Below, in pieces: positions 10,361-18,618 of a stretch of DNA of 64,000 bases (positions are counted from its first letter, which is position 1; each line of letters begins with the position of its first letter). The notes under the pieces were generated by a model that saw only the letters and a program-made list of their open reading frames with translations, did no database searches and was not told where the DNA came from. Made by a program: the position numbers and the translations under genes. The DNA is from Muricauda sp. SCSIO 65647 (GTDB lineage Bacteria > Bacteroidota > Bacteroidia > Flavobacteriales > Flavobacteriaceae): NCBI RefSeq assembly GCF_021534965.1, contig NZ_CP091037.1, positions 1,714,501 through 1,778,500 of the forward strand, in the 5' to 3' direction.

Positions 10361-10885
10361 TTCAGGATACCAGCCCTTGATTCTGGGCAACCACCGCGGT
10401 ACATTCTTCTTGTATATTTTGTATTCTTCTCCAAATCTTTTTGTCAAGTCAGGTTCTTCTTTCCAAATAAAATAACAATGGTTCAGCACAAAAAAGAAAA
10501 TGGCCCATACCAAAATCGTAAATGATGCCAAAAGAAGTGATTCGCCCAAAAGAATGCACAAAACCCCAAGAATCATAGGGTTTCGCATGTGCCTATACAA
10601 ACTTTTGACCACCAATTTACGCGTAGGGTTCCATGGCGCCAGTGTTCCCTTGCCTATCCGTACAAAAAGTACGACCGACGAGATAAATAAAACCAACCCA
10701 ATGCCCAATAGTAACATTCCGGTGGCAAAGAGTGCGCTTTTGTTGATGGAAGAAAAAAATGAAGGTAAAAAATTTGATGACAGCCCATACATCAAAAAAG
10801 GAATGACCACTGTCACCATGAACGGCAACAAAAATATGGCCTTTACTATCTCTGCTGTTGATGGTGGTTTCATCGTAACAGACAT
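10343..10885 (-). CDS. Isoprenylcysteine carboxyl methyltransferase-like membrane protein
   Basis: A 180-residue polytopic protein with about four hydrophobic segments. The C-terminal half has the ICMT/PEMT-family signature: LVVKSLYRHMRNPMILG (the YxxxRNPxxLG SAM-binding segment), then EEPDLTKRFGEEYKIYKK and VPRWLPR. Such proteins are SAM-dependent methyltransferases of the inner membrane; bacterial substrates are mostly unknown, so none is proposed. It is the last gene of a minus-strand operon (rnr - head-GIN - LysE - this gene) with gaps of only about 10 nt. Its stop codon lies inside the terminator shared with tRNA-Cys. Confidence 0.8.
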   Translation of the reverse strand: MSVTMKPPSTAEIVKAIFLLPFMVTVVIPFLMYGLSSNFLPSFFSSINKSALFATGMLLLGIGLVLFISSVVLFVRIGKGTLAPWNPTRKLVVKSLYRHMRNPMILGVLCILLGESLLLASFTILVWAIFFFVLNHCYFIWKEEPDLTKRFGEEYKIYKKNVPRWLPRIKGWYPEKEKPV

Positions 10886-10895
10886 TTTGAAAATG

Positions 10896-11561
10896 CTATC
10901 TTATGTTCTCTATCTGTTCGATGCCTTTTTCGATATCGAACTTGTCTTTTGGCAAAAAGCCCTTTATAATCAACACTAGGCCACAGACCGCTAAAACAAT
11001 GCCCAAAACTTTCTTGACGAACCGAACCTTTTTTTTGGTCAATTTTCGCCTAAGTTGCTTGGCCAACAAGATTTTAAAAAGGTCAACTATAAAATAAGTG
11101 CCCAACATGGTTCCAAAAAAAACAAGTATTCGATTGGGTTCATTGTCAAGAGTGGGTCCGACAACGATCAAGACGCCCAACCAAAATATCAAGACCCCTA
11201 TGTTGATGAAATTCAAGAGAAAACCTTTAACGATCAAATTGACCAACGTTCCTTTTTTGATTTTCATTTCAACGTTGCGTCCGCTTCCCTTGAAATAAAC
11301 GATCAGGCCGTAAATAAGTAAAATGGTGCCCCCGAAAACATACAGACCGGGTAGATTGCTCAAATTTTCCAGTAATTGAAAACTACTGAAATAGGCAATC
11401 ATCAAAAAGAGAATGTCGGCCACTATGACCCCAATGTTGAAACATAAACCCGCTCGAAAGCCTTTTGTGGCGCTGGTTTCAAGCAAAACAAAGAAGACGG
11501 GGCCAATCATAAAACTCAATAGAAATCCGAGTGGTATGGCCGCCTGAATGTCTTCTATCAT
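10896..11561 (-). CDS. LysE family amino-acid/metabolite exporter
   Basis: A 221-residue membrane protein with about six hydrophobic segments. The N-terminus AIPLGFLLSFMIGPVFFVLL is the LysE/RhtB pattern (loop G-P within TM1), followed by TSATKGFRAGLCFNIGVIVAD. LysE-family proteins export amino acids or related metabolites across the inner membrane; the substrate cannot be predicted. It starts 10 nt after the head-GIN gene and ends 10 nt before the methyltransferase-like gene, so translation within one transcript is likely. Confidence 0.85.
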   Translation of the reverse strand: MIEDIQAAIPLGFLLSFMIGPVFFVLLETSATKGFRAGLCFNIGVIVADILFLMIAYFSSFQLLENLSNLPGLYVFGGTILLIYGLIVYFKGSGRNVEMKIKKGTLVNLIVKGFLLNFINIGVLIFWLGVLIVVGPTLDNEPNRILVFFGTMLGTYFIVDLFKILLAKQLRRKLTKKKVRFVKKVLGIVLAVCGLVLIIKGFLPKDKFDIEKGIEQIENIR

Positions 11562-11571
11562 TGCTTTTCCG

Positions 11572-12255
11572 TTATTCTACACGCTCGATTTTTCCACCAA
11601 AAACTGTTTTTTCATCCATTTTGGCAGGGTCACCGAATACTTTTACCAAACCACCGGCCTTTACATTTGCGTTGACATAATCAGTAGCATAAATGTTTGC
11701 TTTGCCGCCGGCATTTACGCGTATGGTCGTGAATTCGGTTTTGAACTGTTGCCCGTCATAAGTGCCCCCCGTATTGATGATCACATCTTGAGTTTTAGCA
11801 AAACCTTTTGATATGATATCGCCGCCGGTTACTGCTTTTACCAATAGTTGTTCGGGTTGACAATTTATTTCGAGTTTACCGTTTTCCTGTGCTTTTAATT
11901 CCAATACATCTTGATCAAACACATCTTCTGAACTTATCTTTGCGTCTTCATTGACATCGATTATTTTTAGTTCATCGGTATAATGCAGGTCTATGAACGT
12001 TCGATAACCACTGAAAATCTTATCGATTTCCATCCTTAGTTTTAATACTCCCGAATTATTGACAATGGCCACTTTGTTTGTGTTCGCCCCTGTAATAATG
12101 GCTTTGTTCTCACTTGATTTGATAAGGTTTATCGAAAGGCCATCAAAACCCTTGACCTCATGGAACGGCTCAAGTTCTCTGGTTATTTTGCCATTCTGCG
12201 CCACTAGGGTAAAACAAAGTAGAAAAATTGCGCTATGCACTATAGCAGTTTTCAT
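11572..12255 (-). CDS. Head-GIN domain (DUF2807) secreted protein
   Basis: A 227-residue protein with a signal peptide (MKTAIVHSAIFLLCFTLVAQ) and a predicted beta-helical body. It has the head-GIN/DUF2807 pattern: FHEVKGFDGLSINLIKS at the start, a central KLEINCQPEQLLVKAVTGGDI and repeated short strands with NTGGTYDGQQF and NAGGKANIYA turns. These proteins are common, exported and without established function in Bacteroidota. It is the second gene of the rnr operon, 11 nt downstream of rnr; its link to RNA turnover, if any, is unknown. Confidence 0.82.
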   Translation of the reverse strand: MKTAIVHSAIFLLCFTLVAQNGKITRELEPFHEVKGFDGLSINLIKSSENKAIITGANTNKVAIVNNSGVLKLRMEIDKIFSGYRTFIDLHYTDELKIIDVNEDAKISSEDVFDQDVLELKAQENGKLEINCQPEQLLVKAVTGGDIISKGFAKTQDVIINTGGTYDGQQFKTEFTTIRVNAGGKANIYATDYVNANVKAGGLVKVFGDPAKMDEKTVFGGKIERVE

Positions 12256-12266
12256 GTGTTTGTTTT

Positions 12267-14462
12267 TCAGACATTTTCCTTTTTTCCAATAAGCGAAAAA
12301 TCTAAATGTCTTTTAATCAGATCAGTATCTTTTACCATTACATATACTTCATCGCCCAATTGGTAAACATTGCCCGTTCGCTCACCTATTATGGCATATT
12401 CCCTCTCATCAAAGGTATAATAATCATCTTTGATATCACGAATACGAACCATGCCCTCGCACTTGTTCTCTATAATCTCTACATAAATACCCCATTCGGT
12501 AACACCGGAAATCACACCTAGAAACTCTTGGTCCAGGTGTTGTTCCATAAACTTGATCTGCATATACTTTATGGAGTCTCGCTCTGCATTCGCAGCCAGC
12601 AACTCCATATCAGATGAATGCCGGCATTTTTCTTCATAAATCTCTTCTTTTGGTGTTCTGCCGTCGTCGAGATAGTGCTGCAACAAACGATGTACCATCA
12701 CATCTGGGTATCTTCTAATGGGCGACGTGAAATGCGTATAATGATCAAACGCCAGCCCATAATGCCCAATATTCTCTGTAGTGTAAATGGCCTTGCTCAT
12801 ACTTCGTATGGTCAGCGTATCGACCAAATTCTGCTCTTTTTTTCCTTTGACATCTTTAAGAAGCTTATTTAGAGAGGCACTGATAGATTTTTTATCCTTT
12901 AAGTTGACTTTGTGCCCAAACCGTGAGATAACGCCGTTAAGGGCCATTAATTTCTCTTCATTGGGCTCATCGTGCACACGATAGACGAATGTTTTCTTTG
13001 ATTTTTGTTTACCGATGAACTCGGCCACTTTTCTATTGGCCAACAACATGAACTCTTCAATCAGTTTATTTGCCTCTTTTGCTTCCTTGAAATAAACGCT
13101 CTCAGGTTCGTTGTTCCCGTTCAGGTTGAATCTGACCTCAATTTTATCAAAAGAGATGGCCCCTTTTGCCATACGTCGTTCACGCATGATCTTTGCCAAC
13201 CTATCTAGTATTAAAATTGCTTCAACAACTTCATCGGAAACCTCATACGAACCATTCCTTATCGAAATGTTTTCTGGAATCGAAGGTTCTTTTTTCTCAA
13301 TAATGTGCTGGGCCTCTTCATAAGCAAAACGCTCATTTGAATTGATTACCGTTCTACCAAACCACTGTTTTTTGACCTGCGCTTGATCATCTAGCTCAAA
13401 AATGGCCGAAAATGTATATTTTTCTTCATTTGGTCGTAGTGAACACGCATTGTTCGACAATATTTCAGGGAGCATGGGCACTACTCTATCCACCAAATAA
13501 ATTGAAGTTGCCCTTTCATAGGCCTCCTCTTCCAAAGTCGTACCAGGTACCACGTAATGGGAAACATCGGCTATATGTACCCCGATCTCATAATGGCCAT
13601 TATCCAATTTTTGAAAAGAAAGCGCGTCATCAAAATCTTTGGCATCTTTGGGATCTATGGTGAAGGTCAGTACCTCTCGCATATCTTTGCGATTGGCGAT
13701 TTCTTCTTCTTTGATGGAAGTATCCAACTTATTGGCAAAATCCTCCACCTGATAAGGAAATTCATGGGGTAGGCCATATTCGGCCAAAATACCGTGAATC
13801 TCGGTATTGTGTTCACCTGGTTTTCCGAGTACTTTTACGATTTCACCAAAAGGCGAGTCTGCATCTTCAGGCCAATGCGCCAGTTTGACCAACACCTTAT
13901 CACCATCTTTGGCCTTGTTTATTTTTTCAATCGGAACAAAGATATCAGTGTACATTTTACCCTCGGTAGGCCGCACAAAAGCAAAGGTTTTATGTTTCTC
14001 AAGAATTCCCACATAGGTATCTTTTGTTCTTTTTACAATATTGATTATTTCCCCTTCAATTCTTTTGCCACGTCCCTTTTTCTTCACTGCCACCTCAACG
14101 ATATCAGCATGAAAGGCCTTTTTCAACTTCTGTGCGGGCACAAATACATCATCTTCCATATTGTCGACCACCACATAGGCATTACCACTCATGGTAACAT
14201 CTAAAACACCTTGAAGCACCTTTCGCTCTACTGCCTTCTTTCTAAACTTGCCCCGGCCAACTTCAACGATCCTGTCTTTTTGTTTTAACTGACGTAATCG
14301 GTCTATCAGTATATTTCGACCGGGGGTATCGTCAATACCCAAACGGGAAGCTATTTGTTTGTAATTGAAACTTTTCGAGGGTTCTCCCTCCAAAACCGTA
14401 AAGATACCTTTGGTGATTTCGTTCTTACGCTGGCTCTTGGCTCTTTTTTTCTTTTTCGACAT
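12267..14462 (-). CDS. rnr: Ribonuclease R
   Basis: A 731-residue 3'-to-5' exoribonuclease of the RNB family that degrades structured RNA in the cytosol. In order: a basic N-terminus and winged-helix segment (about 10-65), cold-shock/OB domains (about 70-220), the RNB catalytic domain with DPKDAKDFDDALS (Asp metal ligands, near residue 270) and the HFTSPIRRYPDVMVHR motif, and a C-terminal S1 domain (EFLGVISGVTEWGIYVEI). Length and order fit the family. First gene of a four-gene minus-strand operon, transcribed away from the AT-rich gap shared with rpiB. Confidence 0.96.
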   Translation of the reverse strand: MSKKKKRAKSQRKNEITKGIFTVLEGEPSKSFNYKQIASRLGIDDTPGRNILIDRLRQLKQKDRIVEVGRGKFRKKAVERKVLQGVLDVTMSGNAYVVVDNMEDDVFVPAQKLKKAFHADIVEVAVKKKGRGKRIEGEIINIVKRTKDTYVGILEKHKTFAFVRPTEGKMYTDIFVPIEKINKAKDGDKVLVKLAHWPEDADSPFGEIVKVLGKPGEHNTEIHGILAEYGLPHEFPYQVEDFANKLDTSIKEEEIANRKDMREVLTFTIDPKDAKDFDDALSFQKLDNGHYEIGVHIADVSHYVVPGTTLEEEAYERATSIYLVDRVVPMLPEILSNNACSLRPNEEKYTFSAIFELDDQAQVKKQWFGRTVINSNERFAYEEAQHIIEKKEPSIPENISIRNGSYEVSDEVVEAILILDRLAKIMRERRMAKGAISFDKIEVRFNLNGNNEPESVYFKEAKEANKLIEEFMLLANRKVAEFIGKQKSKKTFVYRVHDEPNEEKLMALNGVISRFGHKVNLKDKKSISASLNKLLKDVKGKKEQNLVDTLTIRSMSKAIYTTENIGHYGLAFDHYTHFTSPIRRYPDVMVHRLLQHYLDDGRTPKEEIYEEKCRHSSDMELLAANAERDSIKYMQIKFMEQHLDQEFLGVISGVTEWGIYVEIIENKCEGMVRIRDIKDDYYTFDEREYAIIGERTGNVYQLGDEVYVMVKDTDLIKRHLDFSLIGKKENV

Positions 14463-15027
14463 TAAGGATGTTTGATGCCCGAAAAATACAAATTATACAG
14501 GGCAATCAAACAGCTTGCGTTATCAACACTTCATAATATTACCTTATTATCTTTTTTATTAAAATTCTAAAAATGGTATTTATGATGGTGTGTTGGTAAG
14601 CCTGAAAAAAAAGTGTTCTATAATTTGCTTTGAACATATAGAAAGGTTTATGAACAGATTATAATTTGATAATCATCTTGTCAATCAGTTTTTTGTGTTT
14701 TTAATCCACGGTTGTCAACAACCATTTTCAACATGTTCTTATTGAAAATAAAATGTTTCTAAATTGTTAATTGCCTTCAAAAGATGTTTGATAAAAAACT
14801 TCTATCTTTTAACTTCTTTGGTTGCTTTTTTGATGGGAAATAAGTAATGAACATTCTTACTTTAAGACTGAAATTAAGTTATTCATTTTTTTGAGTAAAA
14901 ATGAACAATCCATCATAAATTCTAATACATTCTTTTTTAAATGATTACTGAATACTATCAGAATTTTTCAACAGCTCGATTAAAAAGAATCTTAACTTTG
15001 TAATGAGGATATAAAAAACACAAAGCC
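14463..15027. other. 565-bp AT-rich divergent intergenic region with DnaA-box-like motifs
   Basis: No gene is seen. The region is very A+T-rich and separates leftward rnr from rightward rpiB. It holds TTATCAACA (14520-14528), TTGTCAACA (14712-14720, within the inverted repeat GGTTGT-CA-ACAACC), and TTTTCAACA twice (14725-14733 and 14965-14973). All are one or two bases from the DnaA box TTATCCACA. This could be a replication-origin-like or regulatory region, or only the two promoters in AT-rich DNA. Confidence 0.4.
14993..15000 (+). promoter_or_regulatory. -7 element of the rpiB operon
   Basis: TAACTTTG matches TAnnTTTG and lies 27 nt before the rpiB ATG. The T-rich stretch around 14964-14969 is a possible but weak -33 region. 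Confidence 0.6.
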
Positions 15028-15459
15028 ATGAAAATCGCCATAGGAAACGACCATGCGGGCACAGAATACAAACTGGCCATAGTGGGAATGTTGAAATCAA
15101 AAGGTATAGGGGTCATCAATTATGGGACCGATGATACGGAAAGTGTTGACTATCCTGATTTTGTGCATCCGGTCGCAAAAGATGTATCAGAAGGAAACGT
15201 TGATTTTGGTATAGTGGTCTGTGGTAGTGGTAATGGGGCAAGCATGACCATTAACAAACATCAAAGAGTACGCGGTGCACTTTGTTGGAACAAAGAGATC
15301 ACCGCGCTTGCGCGCGAACATAATGATGCCAATATATTGAGCCTTCCGGCAAGGTTCATAGCGCTTCCCCAAGCACTTGAGATGGTCGAGACTTTTATGA
15401 ATACCTCTTTTGAAGGGGGTAGGCATGAAAGAAGAATAGAGAAGATACCCTGTGTTTAA
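15028..15459 (+). CDS. rpiB: Ribose-5-phosphate isomerase B
   Basis: A 143-residue RpiB/LacAB-family sugar-phosphate isomerase interconverting ribose 5-phosphate and ribulose 5-phosphate in the pentose phosphate pathway. Seen: the N-terminal IGNDHAGTEYKL (Asp-His substrate residues), the VDYPDFVHPVA segment, and VVCGSGNGASMTINKHQ with the catalytic Cys and the phosphate-binding GSGxG loop. The family usually has I-x-A-NK; here it is MTINK. First gene of a rightward operon; 15 nt to the cation transporter. Confidence 0.92.
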   Translation: MKIAIGNDHAGTEYKLAIVGMLKSKGIGVINYGTDDTESVDYPDFVHPVAKDVSEGNVDFGIVVCGSGNGASMTINKHQRVRGALCWNKEITALAREHNDANILSLPARFIALPQALEMVETFMNTSFEGGRHERRIEKIPCV

Positions 15460-15474
15460 AAATCAAGGAATGAA

Positions 15475-16389
15475 ATGGGGCATCACCACAACCATCATCA
15501 TCATGCCCATGGTGATACCAAAGAAAGGCATTTAGGAATTTCCATTTTACTGAACCTGTTGATTACCGTTTCACAAGTTGTGGGCGGAATCATATCGGGT
15601 AGTTTGGCACTCTTGTCCGATGCTCTTCATAACTTTAGTGACGTACTTTCCTTGGTTATCAGTTATGTTGCGAATAGACTTACCAAAAAAAGGGCATCGG
15701 CAAATAAGACCTTTGGCTATAAAAGGGCAGAAATTATAGCGGCTTTTGTCAATGCGGCTACATTGGTGGTGGTAGCGGTCATACTGATCATAGAGGCAAT
15801 TGAAAGATTGTTCGAGCCCCAGAGCATCGGTTCTGATTTGGTCATTTGGTTAGCGGCATTGGGCATTGCCGCGAATGGATTCAGTGTTCTTTTGTTAAAA
15901 GGTGATGCTGAGAATAATATCAATATGAAATCTGCCTATTTTCATTTATTGACGGATATGATGGCTTCAATAGCCGTTTTGATAGGTGGATTGTTGATGA
16001 AATTCTTTGAGATTTATTGGGTAGATGCCCTATTGACCATGGCCATAGCCATTTATTTGATTTACGTGGGGTATGATCTATTGAAAGAGTCGACAAAGGT
16101 ATTGATGCTGTTCACCCCAAAATCAATCGTGGTTCAAGAAATAGTGGACACCATAAACCGAATCGATCAAGTGAAGAATGTGCACCATGTGCATATTTGG
16201 CAACTCAATGACGAAGAAATTCACCTTGAGGCACACATTGATTTCAAGGCTGATATAAAACTCTCTGAATTTGATGTCATTTTAGATCAAATTGAGAAAA
16301 AGGTATACCATGACCATGGTATCAACCATGTCAATATACAACCCGAGTACGGCAAGTGCGACAGCAAAAATGTAATAGTGCAAGATTAG
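15475..16389 (+). CDS. Cation diffusion facilitator (CzcD-like Zn/Co/Cd efflux)
   Basis: A 304-residue protein with a His-rich N-terminus (MGHHHNHHHHAHGD), six predicted membrane segments and a cytosolic C-terminal domain containing VHHVHIWQLNDEE, the CzcD-type signature. Metal-site residues are visible in the membrane part (SDALHNFSD in TM2 and HLLTDMMAS in TM5: the HD/DD pair of Zn transporters, here H/D). CDF proteins exchange divalent metal for protons at the inner membrane. Located 15 nt after rpiB and 3 nt before the acetyltransferase, so operonic. Metal specificity is inferred from the family (Zn, Co, Cd). Confidence 0.92.
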   Translation: MGHHHNHHHHAHGDTKERHLGISILLNLLITVSQVVGGIISGSLALLSDALHNFSDVLSLVISYVANRLTKKRASANKTFGYKRAEIIAAFVNAATLVVVAVILIIEAIERLFEPQSIGSDLVIWLAALGIAANGFSVLLLKGDAENNINMKSAYFHLLTDMMASIAVLIGGLLMKFFEIYWVDALLTMAIAIYLIYVGYDLLKESTKVLMLFTPKSIVVQEIVDTINRIDQVKNVHHVHIWQLNDEEIHLEAHIDFKADIKLSEFDVILDQIEKKVYHDHGINHVNIQPEYGKCDSKNVIVQD

Positions 16390-16392
16390 GGT

Positions 16393-16842
16393 ATGGAATT
16401 TTATGTGAGAACATTCGACGAGCTCACCAAAGATGAGCTGTATCGAATTTTACAATTACGGGCAGAGGTTTTTGTGGTCGAACAAGAATGTGCCTACCAA
16501 GATGTGGATGGCAAAGACCAAAAAGCGCTTCATGTACTCTGTCAAGAAAGCGGTAAGCTGCAGGCCTACACCCGAATTTTCAAGCCAGGAGATTATTTTG
16601 AGAAAGCATCAATTGGAAGGGTAGTGGTGGACCGCTCAAGCAGAGATAAGGGCTTGGGACAAAAAATAATGAAAAAGTCCATTGATTTTTTGGTTGAAGA
16701 ACTTTCAGAAAAAGAAATAGAGCTCTCTGCCCAGACCTATTTGTTGCGCTTTTATGAAAACCTAGGGTTTCAATCGGCCGGAGACACTTATCTAGAAGAT
16801 GGCATACCTCATATCAAGATGGTATATCAGTCTAAATTTTGA
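16393..16842 (+). CDS. ElaA-type GNAT N-acetyltransferase
   Basis: A 149-residue GNAT protein. The start FDELTKDELYRILQLRAEVFVVEQECAYQDVDG is characteristic of the ElaA subfamily. The acetyl-CoA site is seen in IGRVVVDRSSRDKGLGQKIM (R/Q-x-x-G-x-G variant), followed by AQTYLLRFYENLGF. Acceptor substrate is unknown for the family. It follows the transporter gene by 3 nt and its last codons overlap the end of the convergent 124-residue gene by 11 nt. Confidence 0.88.
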   Translation: MEFYVRTFDELTKDELYRILQLRAEVFVVEQECAYQDVDGKDQKALHVLCQESGKLQAYTRIFKPGDYFEKASIGRVVVDRSSRDKGLGQKIMKKSIDFLVEELSEKEIELSAQTYLLRFYENLGFQSAGDTYLEDGIPHIKMVYQSKF

Positions 16843-17206
16843 TGGGATTTTTGTTGGTAAGATTGATATCGGCCAACATGGTGTCGGTGAACTTATAGTG
16901 GCCCCTAGTGGTTATGATTCGAAACTGATTTGAGTTCATTCGGCTCAACGTATCCAAAAACAACCACTTGGTCTTCAACAATCTCGGCCTTTCAGATTTA
17001 AGGCTGATGTCAAAAAAGTACTTGCTGCCATTCTTTACCGCCACGATGTCTGGGGTTATCTTCGCAGTACTACCTTTTCTAACGTACGATTTTGGCCTAT
17101 CATAACCCTTAAGATCTGCTTTGATGTCCTTAAAGCCATGGGCCTCTAAGTGTTTGATAGATTTCTGTAAAAATGCCCTATTTTCTTTTTTATCAGACTT
17201 GACCAT
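16832..17206 (-). CDS. Small basic protein of unknown function, possibly nuclease-like
   Basis: A 124-residue, Lys-rich protein with no signal peptide or membrane segment. A central stretch TPDIVAVKNGSKYFFDISLK is reminiscent of the PD...(D/E)xK core of restriction-endonuclease-like folds, but the second acidic/Lys pair is imperfect (DISLK), so I only note the likeness. It lies 83 nt downstream of the DNA cytosine methyltransferase on the same strand and could be co-transcribed with it. If nuclease-like it would be short for a stand-alone restriction enzyme. Function otherwise unknown. Confidence 0.6.
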   Translation of the reverse strand: MVKSDKKENRAFLQKSIKHLEAHGFKDIKADLKGYDRPKSYVRKGSTAKITPDIVAVKNGSKYFFDISLKSERPRLLKTKWLFLDTLSRMNSNQFRIITTRGHYKFTDTMLADINLTNKNPIKI

Positions 17207-17289
17207 AACCCTTAAGATAACAAAAATCTGGCAAAAAACAAATTTTAGATACTGATTAACAGGTAGTTAACAATGAAATTATGATTAAA

Positions 17290-18531
17290 TCAAGCTGTTT
17301 GCGACAATTGTTCGATTTTCTCAAAAAGCACCTTACCAGTTTTTTTAACGATACCGACCACCAAGGCATTTCCCATGAAAAAAGCGCGTTTGGTATCAGA
17401 AATGCCCTTGAGTTTGGTGTGATTGTCAGGAAACATATTGAGTCGTTCCAATTCAACGGGTGTCAATCTTCTCAACCCTCTTTGGGTTGGCACCACATGC
17501 TTAAAGCGAGAAGGGGCTTTGCCCCCTTCACCCGTAATGATGGTTCGTGAAGGTTTGTTCAGCGCATCAGGAAAAACCATAGACCCCTCGGCATAATGAT
17601 ATTGGTGGCCAGATCTTGACGTTCGCAGTTCACGCTTGGCACCTTTCAGATATTTCCACTGTTTAAGTTCATCTATCGAAATAAAGAAATCATCTGGGGC
17701 CTCTCCATTTTGCAAGATATCTTCAAGAACCGTATGTGGACCGTTATAATCTGGAACGGCATCTGTGGTGAATACATGATTACCTATGAAGATTCCACAA
17801 TTCTTGAACGGAGACTTGTTTCCCCCTTTATTGAAGTGGTTTGATAGGGTAGCGAGATCATCGGTCAGGTCAAAAGTTTCAAAAGCTTTGTTCTCATTTT
17901 TCATTGGAAAGGCCATGGCAAACACACCGTCGGTTTCCAACCAGGTTTTTTCAGGTCTTTCCTTAATTGCTTGAAACATTTGGGTCGATTGGTGGTAGGC
18001 CAGAAAAAACACCCGTCTTCTTCGCTGGGGCATGCCGTAGTCTGCGGCATTGATGACCCGCCATTCAACGGCATAGCCCAATTCAGACAGACTTTTGAGC
18101 ATAATGGCAAAATCGCGACCACGTTGGGAAGAAGGCGATTTGAGCAACCTATCGACATTTTCGAGAAAAAGATATCGGGGCTTTTGTCTTTTTTCTTTCA
18201 AAATTCTATGGATAGACCACCATAACACCCCTTTTTTGCCCACCAATCCTTTTGAGCTGTTCAGAGTGGTCGCCACAGAGTAGTCTTGACAGGGAAAACC
18301 ACCGACCAGTACATCATGATCGGGAATTTCGCTTGTGGGAACTTTTTCAATATCGACAGCACTGTGGTTTTCAGGCCCAAAACGGGCTTCGTACACCAAA
18401 GAAGCATGTTGGGTCTTTGTGGAAGGCTCCCACTGGTTGCTCCAGACCACTTCGTAATGTCCGGTATTCTCAAGACCGATACGGAAACCGCCGACCCCGG
18501 CAAAAAGTTCACAGACCCTCAATTTTTGCAT
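17290..18531 (-). CDS. DNA (cytosine-5) methyltransferase
   Basis: A 413-residue C5-cytosine methyltransferase. Conserved motifs in order: I (CELFAGVGGFRIGLE, SAM binding, residues 7-21), IV (GGFPCQDYS, catalytic Cys), VI (ENV), VIII (QRRRRVFFL), IX (RRLTPVELERLNMFP) and X (GNALVVGIV). The segment between VIII and IX is the target-recognition region; the target sequence cannot be read from it. No recognisable restriction endonuclease lies beside it, so it is either solitary or paired with the unusual 124-residue neighbour. All motifs look intact. Confidence 0.93.
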   Translation of the reverse strand: MQKLRVCELFAGVGGFRIGLENTGHYEVVWSNQWEPSTKTQHASLVYEARFGPENHSAVDIEKVPTSEIPDHDVLVGGFPCQDYSVATTLNSSKGLVGKKGVLWWSIHRILKEKRQKPRYLFLENVDRLLKSPSSQRGRDFAIMLKSLSELGYAVEWRVINAADYGMPQRRRRVFFLAYHQSTQMFQAIKERPEKTWLETDGVFAMAFPMKNENKAFETFDLTDDLATLSNHFNKGGNKSPFKNCGIFIGNHVFTTDAVPDYNGPHTVLEDILQNGEAPDDFFISIDELKQWKYLKGAKRELRTSRSGHQYHYAEGSMVFPDALNKPSRTIITGEGGKAPSRFKHVVPTQRGLRRLTPVELERLNMFPDNHTKLKGISDTKRAFFMGNALVVGIVKKTGKVLFEKIEQLSQTA

Positions 18532-18618
18532 GTTTAAAAATAAAGAGAAAAGCCTTATGGATCAACAATGTTCTATATCGATAATCATCAAATTTTACAT
18601 AATAAGGTATACCAAAGA

